Part shown: one piece after another, positions 24,635 to 35,379 of the stretch | How positions within the stretch are numbered: the first letter of the stretch is position 1 | Layout: the number at the start of each line of letters is the position of its first letter | Origin: Thermotoga caldifontis AZM44c09 | GTDB taxonomy: Bacteria; Thermotogota; Thermotogae; Thermotogales; DSM-5069 | Direction: 5' to 3' | DNA length: 64,000 bases | NCBI RefSeq assembly: GCF_000828655.1 | Contig: NZ_AP014509.1 | Span: 1,054,001-1,118,000, forward strand | Notes under the pieces: generated by a model | Databases searched by the model: none | The model's input: the letters and a program-made list of their open reading frames with translations, nothing else | Told to the model about the DNA's origin: nothing | Translations under genes and position numbers: made by a program

Positions 24635-25597
24635 TCACTGTCTGAGAACTTCGTCCCACGTCGTGACGGGCCACGTGGTTTTGAAGAGTTCTTCCACGGC
24701 GGGAGCTGCCAGTTCTCTGATCGCCTTCAAAGCCGCTTCGTCCAGCTGTATGACCTTCATGCCCTTTTCCTGCAAAAACTTGATGATGTCTCCTTCGCTC
24801 GCTTTGAGCTTTTCGGTCGCCCAGGTGCACACTTCGTCCATGACGCGGTGCACCAGCTGTCTTTCTTCGGGGGTCAATCTCTCGTAGGCGGTTCTGTTCA
24901 TCATGATCCAGCCAACACCGCACTGGTGGTTGGTTATGATGAGGTAAGACTGCACTTCGTAGAGCTTGAACGAAGATATCTGTGTCACATCGCCCTCAGA
25001 AGCTTCCGCTCTACCTTCCTTCAAAGCTTGATAGAGCTCGGGCAGAGGAACCGGTACCGCCTTGGTTCCGATCGCTTCCCAGATTTTGACCCAGGTGGGC
25101 ACAACCGGAAGCCTCAGTTTCAAATCCTTGATGTCCTCTGGGCCACGTATCGGCTTGTTCGCGGTCATCTGTCTGTAGCCACGGTAGACCGTACCAAGAC
25201 AAACCATGTTGCCTTTCTCTTCGATTATCGCCCTGGCTTTTTCGCCGATCGGTCCGTTCCAGACCCTCAGGAAGTGCTCGTAATCTTTGATGACGAACGG
25301 AGCGTTGACGAAGAAATATTCGGGTGCAAAGACTTCCACGGGTCGACCACCTGTGAACTGCAGATCGACGATCCCTTTCGCGCACAGGTTGTTCGCCTCT
25401 TCTTCCGACACCGCGCCGATCTGGAGTTCCACAACGATCGTCCCGTTCGTCGCAGCCTCGATCTTTTCTTTGAACTTCTTCATGGCCTCTGCGAGAATGT
25501 GACCTTCCTGGAACGGTGTGGTCGCCTTCAAAACGATCTGGAATCCGAACAGTGCGGTGACGATCAGCGCGAGTGAAAGAACTAAGAATTTCCTCAC
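24635..25597 (-). CDS. TRAP transporter substrate-binding protein (DctP family), orphan
   Basis: A 320-aa exported solute receptor. GTG 25597 is chosen (AGGGGG eight bases upstream), giving the signal peptide MRKFLVLSLALIVTALFGFQ. Family blocks are KATTPFQEGHILAEAMKKF, VDLQFTGGRP, YRGYRQMTANKPIRGPEDIK, DLKLRLP (the conserved Arg that binds the ligand carboxylate) and PLPELYQALKEGRAEASEG. DctP proteins normally work with DctQ/DctM membrane subunits, but none lies here; instead a TctAB transporter is encoded in the same operon. Last gene before the terminator. Confidence 0.92.
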   Translation of the reverse strand: MRKFLVLSLALIVTALFGFQIVLKATTPFQEGHILAEAMKKFKEKIEAATNGTIVVELQIGAVSEEEANNLCAKGIVDLQFTGGRPVEVFAPEYFFVNAPFVIKDYEHFLRVWNGPIGEKARAIIEEKGNMVCLGTVYRGYRQMTANKPIRGPEDIKDLKLRLPVVPTWVKIWEAIGTKAVPVPLPELYQALKEGRAEASEGDVTQISSFKLYEVQSYLIITNHQCGVGWIMMNRTAYERLTPEERQLVHRVMDEVCTWATEKLKASEGDIIKFLQEKGMKVIQLDEAALKAIRELAAPAVEELFKTTWPVTTWDEVLRQ

Positions 25598-25645
25598 AAA
25601 CACCACCCCCTATCGGTGAAATTGCCCTTCGATACACCTCTCACG

Positions 25646-26824
25646 TCATTGAATGAGAACCTTCTTTCCCAGCTCCGCAGAAACGTAAGCTGCGTACATC
25701 ACCAGCATGGTGTCTTTTGCGAGATCGAAACCGCTCAAAACCGTTCTGTCCTCCAGCACAGCCATGGCAAAATCTTTCATTTCCTGTGGATAACCCCTCG
25801 TCCAGAATTCATCGGGTGATGGGAACGTGTAACCTGCCTTCGTTTCGAGTTTCTCACTGATGTATTCGTCACCCCAGACGGTTTCGTTCGGAGCGAAGGC
25901 CACCATCGCGCTGTTCGGTGTGATGTTGGCCACGATCATGCCCTTTGAACCGTAAAGCTCGAGCCTGTTCTTCACACCACCCAGGCTCACGTCCGTTGAG
26001 AAAACGGTGGCTCTCGAACCGTCTTCGAACTCCAAGATCACTATCGACCAGTCTTCAACGTCGTACCACGAACTCACAACGTAGCACGGTTCGTTCTCCA
26101 GACTCTTCATTTTCGTGAGGTTTGCAACGCTGGCCAGCACCGATACAGGTTTGATGGGTTTTCCGTCTCTCGCGTATCCTTCATAGTGTTTCATGTGGAT
26201 CACGGTGGCTATGGGGTGCGAACCCAAACGCATCAGGCTGCCGCCACCTGAAGTTCTCCACCTGCGAGAGTACGTTGCCTGAGAACCTGAATGACTGCAT
26301 TCAGCCCGGAGTTCGAAGACCACCATGTTCGAGGCTTTGAGCATCCTTTTCATCTTCTCTACTGCAGGTGCGTACACCCAGTTCTCCGCGTACATGAACT
26401 TGACGTTTGCGGTCTTCAGTTTCTGTTCTAAGAGCGTCACTTTTTCCTTCACTTTGTCGTACATGTGTGTTTTTGGGATACTGCCGACTTCTTCAACGTC
26501 AGGTTTGTCTTCTCCAAAGTAACCTGTGAGGGGCTTTTCGCAGATCACGTGTTTTCGATTTTCAGCCGCGCAGAGTATCACATCGTCGTGAAGGTTCGTG
26601 GGAGTGCAGACATCCACAACGTCGATTTCCGGGCTGGAACAGAGCTGTTCGAAGTTGTCGAACACGTGGGGGATCCCATACTCTTTCGCGAACCTTTCGG
26701 CGTTCTCTTTGTGTCCAGCACAAACGCCCACCACGTCGACGAGCTGATAGTTTTCTTTGAACGCCGCCATGTGAATCTTCGCTATGAAACCGGCACCAAC
26801 GATACCAACCCTTACCTTCTTCAC
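25646..26824 (-). CDS. Gfo/Idh/MocA family oxidoreductase
   Basis: A 392-aa NAD(P)-dependent dehydrogenase. The N-terminal Rossmann fold starts VRVGIVGAGFIAKIHMAAF, with DVCTPTNLHDD near residue 75 and CEKPLTGYFGE near 98 (the EKP motif). The C-terminal half carries GGGSLMRLGSHPI (G-D/H loop) and strands of the family's open beta-sheet. Substrates in the family are sugars, inositols or sugar acids. GTG 26824 follows GAGGGGG by eight bases. Fourteen bases separate it from the M24 gene, so it is in the Tct operon and probably acts on the imported compound. Confidence 0.9.
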   Translation of the reverse strand: MKKVRVGIVGAGFIAKIHMAAFKENYQLVDVVGVCAGHKENAERFAKEYGIPHVFDNFEQLCSSPEIDVVDVCTPTNLHDDVILCAAENRKHVICEKPLTGYFGEDKPDVEEVGSIPKTHMYDKVKEKVTLLEQKLKTANVKFMYAENWVYAPAVEKMKRMLKASNMVVFELRAECSHSGSQATYSRRWRTSGGGSLMRLGSHPIATVIHMKHYEGYARDGKPIKPVSVLASVANLTKMKSLENEPCYVVSSWYDVEDWSIVILEFEDGSRATVFSTDVSLGGVKNRLELYGSKGMIVANITPNSAMVAFAPNETVWGDEYISEKLETKAGYTFPSPDEFWTRGYPQEMKDFAMAVLEDRTVLSGFDLAKDTMLVMYAAYVSAELGKKVLIQ

Positions 26825-26837
26825 GTGCACAACCCCC

Positions 26838-27935
26838 TCACAGAACGAGCATGTCGGGTTTGATGAACGAGACACCTTCCACTTCGAGTTTCAAGATCGG
26901 GAAAACGAAAGGTTTCGTGATCATGATGGGACCTTTTTCGGTGACGATGAAACCGTCCTCCGACTTCGTACCGCTGATCGTCGGATTCCAGCAGAAAGCC
27001 TGGTTCCTTCTTACTGTTTGCTGGCAGTCCGGTGTGACCCTTATGTCGCGCGCGTAATAACCCATCGGACCACCCTGATGGTGCCGTTTCCATTCATCGT
27101 GGTAACCTCTTTTCTCGTACTCTTCGATCGCTGCGAGCACAGGCACGTTCATCTTTTCTCCGATCTTCGTCTTCGCTATCATCAAACATTCGATTTCAAC
27201 GTTTTCTCTGTACTGTTTCAGCAAATGCTTCGGTGGTTCTCCGAAATGAACCATCCTGGTGACGGTCGTGATCAATCCTTTGTACCTCGCGTTGACGGAG
27301 ACCATCACGAGCCGTTCTACTTTTTTCATGGTGGGGATGGGGTGTCTGTACAGTTTTGCTCTTTCGTCGGCTGCGACCATGAAACCTGTCGGATCGATCC
27401 TGTACTTCCAGAGTTCCGCGCTGATCCGTCCTGCTATTTCGGCCTCCACATCGCCGGGCCTTGTGAACAGAAGGACGCTCTCCAGGGCCCTGGAAAGTTT
27501 TTCTCCAAGGTACAGATAGCGTTCTATCTCAGCGTCTGTCAGTTCGTATCTGAGCTCGTTGAACTCCGATTCGACGTACACCAGGCCAGGTACAGGAGTG
27601 TCACAACCGACCTTTTCACCGGCGATCTTTTTAACGATCTCCAGCTCCTTGTTTTCATACCATTCGTAGGAAACGATCTCAAAGCCCAGTTCGCCCACTT
27701 CTTCGTCCTTCATTCTCGGCGCCTCGATCGCGTTGGCGATCAGATAGCAGTTGTCTCTGGTTACGAGCACCGAACACACACCCATCTCGGTGGCTATACC
27801 CACCATGTTCAATCCGCCGGCCGTGATCCAGGAAAAGTTAGGCTGCTTTTTGATGAGCATCGCGACTAAGCCTTTTCTGTCGAGGAACTCTCTGACACGG
27901 TTCAGTTTGATCCGCACTTCTTCGTTTCTGGTCAT
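26838..27935 (-). CDS. M24 family (aminopeptidase P / creatinase-like) protein lacking metal ligands
   Basis: A 365-aa pita-bread-fold protein. The N-terminal creatinase domain (residues 1-135) precedes the M24 domain. Family landmarks are RHPIPTMKKVERLVMVSVNA (His198), YKGLITTVTRMVHFGEP and KRHHQGGPMGYYARD. In active aminopeptidases the first two metal Asp residues fall in VDFGA and sDITR; here the matching positions are SVNA and TTVTR, so the two Asp are replaced. This points to a creatinase-like, metal-independent hydrolase. Its ATG overlaps the TctA stop by 4 bases. Operon context suggests it cleaves an imported amide or guanidino-type compound, which is inference. Confidence 0.82.
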   Translation of the reverse strand: MTRNEEVRIKLNRVREFLDRKGLVAMLIKKQPNFSWITAGGLNMVGIATEMGVCSVLVTRDNCYLIANAIEAPRMKDEEVGELGFEIVSYEWYENKELEIVKKIAGEKVGCDTPVPGLVYVESEFNELRYELTDAEIERYLYLGEKLSRALESVLLFTRPGDVEAEIAGRISAELWKYRIDPTGFMVAADERAKLYRHPIPTMKKVERLVMVSVNARYKGLITTVTRMVHFGEPPKHLLKQYRENVEIECLMIAKTKIGEKMNVPVLAAIEEYEKRGYHDEWKRHHQGGPMGYYARDIRVTPDCQQTVRRNQAFCWNPTISGTKSEDGFIVTEKGPIMITKPFVFPILKLEVEGVSFIKPDMLVL

Positions 27936-29425
27936 GATCTCGCGGCCTCCTTTTTCGAGGATCTGTAGGCTCCAAGCAAGGAAAGGGTCACTGAAACGAA
28001 GGCAGCCAGAAGCAAAGTCAGAGAAATTGGTCTTCTGAACAGGATCGTCCAGTCGTTCTTCGCGATGAGCAGGGTCCTGTTCAGGTTCTGTTCCGCCATG
28101 GGTCCGAGGATCAAGCCCAGCACCAGTGGTGGCATCGGAAAACCTGCCTTTCTCATCAAATAACCCAGAACGCCAAAGCACAGCGCAACTGCCACATCGT
28201 ACACGCTGTTTCTGAGCGAGAATGAACCTATAATGCACAATGCAAGGACGATCGGCATGAGTACTTCATCTTTGATCTTCAGAATGTTCGGGGCGAGTAT
28301 CGAGGAAACGAAACCCACCGCGAGCATCATGAACTGAATGATGAACCATCCCGCGAAGAACGAGTAAACCACCCTGGGCTGCTGGGTGAACAACAGTGGG
28401 CCGGGGCGGATTCCGATCAGTACGAACGCACCCAGCATCACCGCGGTGACGGCATCCCCGGGGACACCAAGGGATAGTGTTGGTACCATCGCTCCACCCG
28501 TCACGGCATTGTTGGCAGTTTCACAGACGGCCACACCTTCGAGTGCACCCTGACCGAATTTTTCTTTGTTCTTCGACCATCTCTTCAGCTCGTTGTATGC
28601 CAGGAAGGTTGCGATCGTACCACCTGTGCCTGGTAGAACACCTATCAGAGTACCGATGATGATTCCAACGATGATGGGAACGACCAGGCTCTTCATTTCT
28701 TCCCAGCTGAGCAACAGTTGACCCAGAGAAGTGGTGGTCTGAACTGGTGGGGTTCTTTTCTCAAGTTTGTCCAGAACCTCCGAGACGGCAAAAACACCGA
28801 TCATGACAGGTAGAAAATCGAAACCGTTGGCGAGGGCATCTATTCCAAGTGTTAGGCGCTGAGAGCCGGTCACGTTGTCGATGCCTATAAGGGACAGAAG
28901 CAAGCCTATGAGCCCAGCGATCAAACCTTTGATCAAATCCTTTCCAGAAACGCTCGCAATGATGGTGAGTCCGAAGACAGCCAGCGCGAAGTATTCGGGT
29001 GGCCCAAACTTGAGGGCGAATTTGGCAAGTAAAGGAGCCAGAAACACCATACAGATACCACTCACAAGGCCGCCGAAGAATGAGCCGATCAGTGCTGCAG
29101 AAATGGCTTTGCCCGCTTTGCCCTGCTGTGCGAGTGGATAGCCATCGATGACTGTGGCGGCCGCTGAAGGTGTGCCGGGAGTTCTCAGAAGGATTGCGGA
29201 GATGGAACCGCCGAACATCGAAGCGCAGTACATGCCGGTCAGCATGAGCAGAGCTGTCTCGGGCTTCATGTAGTAGGTGAACGGCAAGAGCAGAATTATA
29301 CCCATTGAGGACGTCACGCCCGGCAGTGCACCCACCACTATGCCGCTCGCGACACCGATCAGCATGATCAACAAGTTGGAAGGCATCAGAGCTGTTTTAA
29401 GTCCCTCCAGCCAGTAACTGATCAT
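27932..29425 (-). CDS. tctA: Tripartite tricarboxylate transporter large membrane subunit TctA
   Basis: A 497-aa polytopic protein of the TctA family. Diagnostic blocks are VGALPGVTSSMGIILLLPFT, MYCASMFGGSISAILLRTPG, GGSISAI/NTPG-like TPSAAATVIDGYPLA, and LPGTGGTIATFLAYNELKRW plus LGVPGDAVTAV in the second half. It forms the transport channel with TctB and uses TctC as receptor, importing carboxylates by an ion gradient. RBS GAGGTG. Twelve bases downstream of tctB. Confidence 0.95.
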   Translation of the reverse strand: MISYWLEGLKTALMPSNLLIMLIGVASGIVVGALPGVTSSMGIILLLPFTYYMKPETALLMLTGMYCASMFGGSISAILLRTPGTPSAAATVIDGYPLAQQGKAGKAISAALIGSFFGGLVSGICMVFLAPLLAKFALKFGPPEYFALAVFGLTIIASVSGKDLIKGLIAGLIGLLLSLIGIDNVTGSQRLTLGIDALANGFDFLPVMIGVFAVSEVLDKLEKRTPPVQTTTSLGQLLLSWEEMKSLVVPIIVGIIIGTLIGVLPGTGGTIATFLAYNELKRWSKNKEKFGQGALEGVAVCETANNAVTGGAMVPTLSLGVPGDAVTAVMLGAFVLIGIRPGPLLFTQQPRVVYSFFAGWFIIQFMMLAVGFVSSILAPNILKIKDEVLMPIVLALCIIGSFSLRNSVYDVAVALCFGVLGYLMRKAGFPMPPLVLGLILGPMAEQNLNRTLLIAKNDWTILFRRPISLTLLLAAFVSVTLSLLGAYRSSKKEAARS

Positions 29426-29437
29426 TCGATTCGCACC

Positions 29438-29887
29438 TCACAGTGAGAACCTTGGCAAAGGTATTTTGAATATGATCGTGAAGACATAGTAGATCGCGAT
29501 CGAAGTGACCACGCTCAGAACCGCGTTCAGCAGGATCTTCTTTGAGCCAAACACGTACATCGCGAAGAACAGGAGTGGCCCTGTTGTGAGGATGAATCCA
29601 AGTTTCTTGAAGAGATAGACGTACAGAACGAATGAGACGGTGAGGCCGACGAGACTGAAGACGAAACTGGAATCGATTCGAGAACGTGCGGCGCGTTCTT
29701 TTTTCGACAGCAACGCGCGCACTATCAAAAGCACACCGCAGATGATCAAACATACCGTGACGAGCCTCGGAAAACCGGCCGAACCAAGCCCGATCCTCGG
29801 TTTTCTCATCCCGATGGTGCTCAAGAGAAAGATCAGACCTACGAGCGACACGATTGCGCCAGAGAGTACGTCACTTCTCTTCGACAT
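29438..29887 (-). CDS. tctB: Tripartite tricarboxylate transporter small membrane subunit TctB
   Basis: A 149-aa protein with four hydrophobic helices (SGAIVSLVGLIFLLSTIG; RLVTVCLIICGVLLIVRAL; SLVGLTVSFVLYVYLF; ending in LSVVTSIAIYYVFTIIF and IPLPRF). The helix layout, the RIGLGSAGFPRLV loop and the closing LPLP-like IPLPR motif are typical for TctB. It lies directly between tctC and tctA, as usual. Confidence 0.92.
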   Translation of the reverse strand: MSKRSDVLSGAIVSLVGLIFLLSTIGMRKPRIGLGSAGFPRLVTVCLIICGVLLIVRALLSKKERAARSRIDSSFVFSLVGLTVSFVLYVYLFKKLGFILTTGPLLFFAMYVFGSKKILLNAVLSVVTSIAIYYVFTIIFKIPLPRFSL

Positions 29888-29903
29888 GGCACATCACCTG
29901 AAG

Positions 29904-29923
29904 CCCCGCCCCGAAGGGCGGGG
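29904..29923 (-). promoter_or_regulatory. Intercistronic hairpin with UUCG loop, tctC-tctB
   Basis: On the minus strand CCCCGCCC-TTCG-GGGCGGGG is a perfect 8-bp stem with an extra-stable UUCG tetraloop and no T-run. Such hairpins behind binding-protein genes stabilise the upstream message or partly attenuate transcription, giving more receptor than membrane subunits. Confidence 0.75.
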
Positions 29924-29930
29924 AACGTGA

Positions 29931-30890
29931 TCATTTACCGTACTTTTCGCCGACCTTCTTGATCTTCATCAGATTCTCCCAGAAGGCGTTTTGTTCTCGA
30001 ACGAATCTTGTAAATGTTACTGTATCCATGTAGTGGAGCACGTTTCCCATTTCCTTCGCTTTCGCTATGAACTCAGGGTCGTTCATGCATTTGTAGAAGA
30101 TGTCGTGGAGCGCCCGAACGATTTCAGGTGGTGTTCCTCTCTGTACGGCCACACCTCTCCACATACCCAGCGTGAAATCGTAGCCAAGTTCTCTGGCGGT
30201 CGGAACGTCCGGGAACACGCTGAGCCTCTGTGTGCCCAGTACCGCCAGACACCTCAGCTGGCCGGCCTGAACCTGTGGCACACCTTCCGGGGCGGCAGCC
30301 ATCACAGCGTCGATGTGACCTGCTACGAGATCTGCGATCGCCGGAGCTCCACCGTTGTAAGGCACGTGAATGAACCTCACACCCACGAAGTCTTCGAACG
30401 CGAGTGCAACCAAATGGTTCCCACCACCGGCACCACCGTTACCCATCGTGACCGTTTCGGGGTTTTTCCTGGCGGCGTTCAGAAGATCTTCGAGCGTTTT
30501 GTAAGGCGAGTTGGCGTTGACCAGGATGTAACTTGGATCGTTGACGATGTTGATCACAGGCACGAAATCGTCCACAGTGAACTTCACTTCGCTCCAGTGG
30601 ATCTTCGTTATGATCGGTGTGGCCAGCGACAGCAAAGTGTAGCCGTCAGCAGGGGCTTTCAGGAACTCCATCGTTCCGGTCACTGCACCCGCGCCGGGAA
30701 TGTTGTTGACCACGAGTGGCTGGCCGTTGGCGTACTTTGGAAAAACGGATGCGATGGCTCGGAACAGTAGATCTGTAGCACCACCAGCCGACCAAGGTAC
30801 GATGATCGTGACAGGTCTGGTTGGAAAGTTCACCTGTGCGAGCGCAAGGACACCGATGAGAAGCAATGCGAGCAGTGCCTTTGTCCTCAT
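29931..30890 (-). CDS. tctC: Tripartite tricarboxylate transporter receptor TctC
   Basis: A 319-aa exported solute-binding protein (Bug family). Signal peptide MRTKALLALLLIGVLALAQV, then the family start FPTRPVTIIVPWSAGGATD, NIPGAGAVTGTMEF, MGNGGAGGGNHLVALAF, VPYNGGAPAIADLVAGHIDA and a YAVQRGTPPE-like block (VAVQRGTPPEIV). Bug receptors bind carboxylates through the SAGG and GAGG loops. GGGGAGGTG precedes ATG. First gene of a six-gene operon ending at the terminator near 24.6 kb. Confidence 0.95.
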   Translation of the reverse strand: MRTKALLALLLIGVLALAQVNFPTRPVTIIVPWSAGGATDLLFRAIASVFPKYANGQPLVVNNIPGAGAVTGTMEFLKAPADGYTLLSLATPIITKIHWSEVKFTVDDFVPVINIVNDPSYILVNANSPYKTLEDLLNAARKNPETVTMGNGGAGGGNHLVALAFEDFVGVRFIHVPYNGGAPAIADLVAGHIDAVMAAAPEGVPQVQAGQLRCLAVLGTQRLSVFPDVPTARELGYDFTLGMWRGVAVQRGTPPEIVRALHDIFYKCMNDPEFIAKAKEMGNVLHYMDTVTFTRFVREQNAFWENLMKIKKVGEKYGK

Positions 30891-31135
30891 GAATACACCT
30901 CCCCACGTTTTGGAAATATTTTTTTCAACGGACTCTCATCACATTCAAAACAAAGAAGGAGCTTATTTTACTGATTTTGTCAGATCCAAACTGACGTTAG
31001 GGGTCCGGTAGCTGTATCGTACTTGTCAAAAAAATTTTATCTCCAACGGCACAGATTTGTGCACACCTCAAGTTTGCAAAACGGTTGCTTGTAGTTTACG
31101 CAAAAATGAAGATGGCTGGGTGCGGTGCATTAGAT

Positions 31136-31798
<663 letters not shown>

Positions 31799-32716
31799 TC
31801 AGCTCCCCTGTACAGGACCAAAGTCCTTCAACGGCCATATCCGCAAAATTGGTCTTCCTATCACGTGATCCTTCGGCACGAAGCCGAAGTACCTGCTGTC
31901 GAAACTATCGTTCGTGTTGTCACCCATGAAGAAATAGAATCCCTTGGGTACTTCGACCTCGACGCCTTCTGGTGTTTTTCTGATGTACTTGCTCAGATCT
32001 ATGTCCTTGTAGATCTCCGAAAACGTTTTATCGAAAGCGGCACCGAGTGGGACAGGATACATGCCTCCGACTACAGAGAACACCAGGTTGGCAGCTTCGA
32101 TGTTCGTCTGCGCCAAGCGCTGCAGAAATTGCCTGTACGAAGTTGGATTGTTCCTCAGCTTACTCGCTTCAAAAAACCAGTTCAAAAGCTCCGGGTATTT
32201 GAAAACACCTTCGGGTGTATAAACTATGTCCTTGAGTTTTTCGTTCAGCTTTCCATTGACGTACAAATGGTACTTGCCGTCTTCTGACAGTTTGATCTGC
32301 AGAACGTCTCCCTCTTTGCCGACCAGACGCTTGACGTACTTCACCCTGCCTCTGAACTTGGCCGGTGCGAACAGGTCCATGAACTTGTCGAAAGGCCTGA
32401 GCATCGTCAGGGCACGCTCGTCCACGAACGGAGCCCAGAACACGACTATGTCGCCTACCTGGGGTTCCCTAACGGTGTAGGTTATCTTCTCGATGAACAA
32501 TCTGTCTCCCACGTTTATTGTTGGAATCATGGAGCCTGTCGGTACCAGCATCGTCTCAAAAACGTACAGCCTGATGATCGTTGCTGCGACGATCGCGTAG
32601 GCCAGGGACTTCAACCAGTCGAGTGCGTACTTTTTCACTTTTTCCTTGTTGATCGTGACGCCTCCTATTCCTTCTTCTTTCTTCGACTTAACCTGCTTCT
32701 CTTTCACGAGCGTCAC
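31799..32716 (-). CDS. lepB: Signal peptidase I
   Basis: A 305-aa membrane protease that removes signal peptides outside the membrane. A basic cytoplasmic tail (residues 1-30) precedes one membrane helix (35-55). The catalytic Ser62 is in [10 protein letters not shown] and the Lys general base in [11 protein letters not shown] (Lys129); [14 protein letters not shown] is box E. A roughly 90-residue insertion between boxes D and E (about 150-240) makes it longer than E. coli-type cores. It overlaps rplS by 4 bases. Confidence 0.95.
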   Translation of the reverse strand: MTLVKEKQVKSKKEEGIGGVTINKEKVKKYALDWLKSLAYAIVAATIIRLYVFETMLVPTGSMIPTINVGDRLFIEKITYTVREPQVGDIVVFWAPFVDERALTMLRPFDKFMDLFAPAKFRGRVKYVKRLVGKEGDVLQIKLSEDGKYHLYVNGKLNEKLKDIVYTPEGVFKYPELLNWFFEASKLRNNPTSYRQFLQRLAQTNIEAANLVFSVVGGMYPVPLGAAFDKTFSEIYKDIDLSKYIRKTPEGVEVEVPKGFYFFMGDNTNDSFDSRYFGFVPKDHVIGRPILRIWPLKDFGPVQGS

Positions 32717-33063
32717 TCTCTTTTTTCTTTCAGCTTGATCTTCCCTTTCACATCGCGCAGATAGTAAAGTTTCGCCCTTCTTGTTTCCGCTTTCTTAACG
32801 ACTTCGAGCTTCTCGATGATCGGTGAGTGGTACGGGAAGGTTCTCTCGACTCCTATTCCACCGCTGGCAATCTTGCGCACCGTGAATGTCTTGCTCAGTC
32901 CAGAACCTCTGATCTTGATAACGATTCCTTCGAAGATCTGCGTCCTTTCCTTACCGGATTCCACGACCTTGACATGGACTCTGACCGTGTCGCCGGGTCT
33001 GAACTCGGGGAGCTCTCTGTACTGGTCTTTCTCGATCAGTCTTACGAGATTGTCCATGCTCAC
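32713..33063 (-). CDS. rplS: 50S ribosomal protein L19
   Basis: A 116-aa protein at the 30S-50S interface. Family features are [51 protein letters not shown] and the basic end [14 protein letters not shown]. The gene order trmD-methylase-rplS-lepB supports it. Confidence 0.98.
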   Translation of the reverse strand: MSMDNLVRLIEKDQYRELPEFRPGDTVRVHVKVVESGKERTQIFEGIVIKIRGSGLSKTFTVRKIASGGIGVERTFPYHSPIIEKLEVVKKAETRRAKLYYLRDVKGKIKLKEKRE

Positions 33064-33066
33064 AGT

Positions 33067-34362
<1,296 letters not shown>

Positions 34363-34363
<1 letters not shown>

Positions 34364-34866
34364 CACATCCACTCCGGAAGTTTTACGACCAGTCTTTTCT
34401 GCGGTTCGAACTGTACGATGCATTCTCTGATCATTGGAACGAGGACCTCTCCGCCTTTTCCTTTCACCACTGCCACGTCGTTCGAACCCGTCTCGATGAT
34501 GTCAACCACCTTGCCGATCATCTCACCGCGCTCGTCGTACACGTCCACGTTCAACAGCTGGTAGAAGTAGTATTCGTTCGCTTTGAGCTTGGGTAGATCT
34601 TCGATCCTTACCGCGAGCTGTAAACCCACGATCTTTTTCGCCGTTTCAACGTTGTCTATGCCTGCGATCTTCAAAAGATACTCTTTACCGACTTTCCTGA
34701 TCCTCTGCACGGTGACTCTGTAAATGCCGTTTCGAGACTCATCCTTTATGAAGACCTGTTTCAGGTTGGCGAAGACCTCTCCCACGTTGGTCGTGGGAAA
34801 AACCTTGACGTTTCCGAACAAACCGTGAGTCCGCGTGATCTTACCGATCACGATGTACTCGCTCAC
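34363..34866 (-). CDS. rimM: 16S rRNA processing protein RimM
   Basis: A 167-aa factor for 30S maturation that binds S19. N-terminal RimM barrel: VIGKITRTHGLFGNVKVFP; the linker LKANEYYFYQLLNVDVYDERG starts the PRC-barrel, followed by GKVVDIIETGSNDVAVVKGK and VLVPMI. The order khpA-rimM-trmD is conserved. Confidence 0.97.
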
Positions 34867-35087
34867 CTTACCACCCGCAGGGTGAAGTCCTCCGCATCGA
34901 ACAGGGCCGAGAAGAGGACCTTCAAAGATTTTATGGTCCTTCCATCCTTTCCTATGACCTGGCCGACGTCCTCATCGTTCACCACGATCTCGAACACTTT
35001 GCCGTCGTTTTCGTCGAACTCGACCACGACAACGTCTTCAGGGTGTTTCACGATACCTTTGACTATGTACTCAAGCATTTGTTTCAT
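34863..35087 (-). CDS. khpA: KH-domain RNA-binding protein KhpA
   Basis: A 74-aa single KH domain: [19 protein letters not shown], then [18 protein letters not shown] with the GxxG loop (GKDG). KhpA-type proteins bind structured RNAs and pair with KhpB in Gram-positives. The ATG at 35087 makes the length typical, overlapping rpsP by 17 bases and rimM by 4. Confidence 0.93.
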   Translation of the reverse strand: MKQMLEYIVKGIVKHPEDVVVVEFDENDGKVFEIVVNDEDVGQVIGKDGRTIKSLKVLFSALFDAEDFTLRVVR

Positions 35088-35367
35088 CTGTGGTTTCTCT
35101 CTTGCCATACTTGATCTCGTGCACTTTCTTGAGCACGCCCGCCTTACTGAGTATGTCTCTCGCCGTGTCGCTGGGTTGGGCACCTTTCAGTATCCATTCG
35201 ACTGCCCTCTCAACGTTGACCTTTATTTCGGCAGGGTTGCGCAGGGGATTGTAGAAACCCAGCGACTCGATGTAGGCTCCGTCACGTTTCTTTCTGGAGT
35301 CAACAACGACGATTCTGTAGAACGGCATATTCCTTTTTCCCATTCTCGTGAGCCTGATCCTTACCAC
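35071..35367 (-). CDS. rpsP: 30S ribosomal protein S16
   Basis: A 98-aa ribosomal protein: [39 protein letters not shown] and [20 protein letters not shown] are family signatures. Thirteen bases behind ffh. Confidence 0.98.
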   Translation of the reverse strand: MVRIRLTRMGKRNMPFYRIVVVDSRKKRDGAYIESLGFYNPLRNPAEIKVNVERAVEWILKGAQPSDTARDILSKAGVLKKVHEIKYGKRETTDETNA

Positions 35368-35379
35368 ACCAACACCTCC

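Noticed and set aside
28000-28238. N-terminal 101-residue extension of the M24 protein.
   Set aside because: It lies inside tctA in another frame; ATG 27935 overlaps the tctA stop by 4 bases and starts the creatinase domain.
29904-29923. Rho-independent terminator after tctC.
   Set aside because: A perfect UUCG hairpin but no T-run, and tctB/tctA follow closely; treated as a stabilising hairpin.
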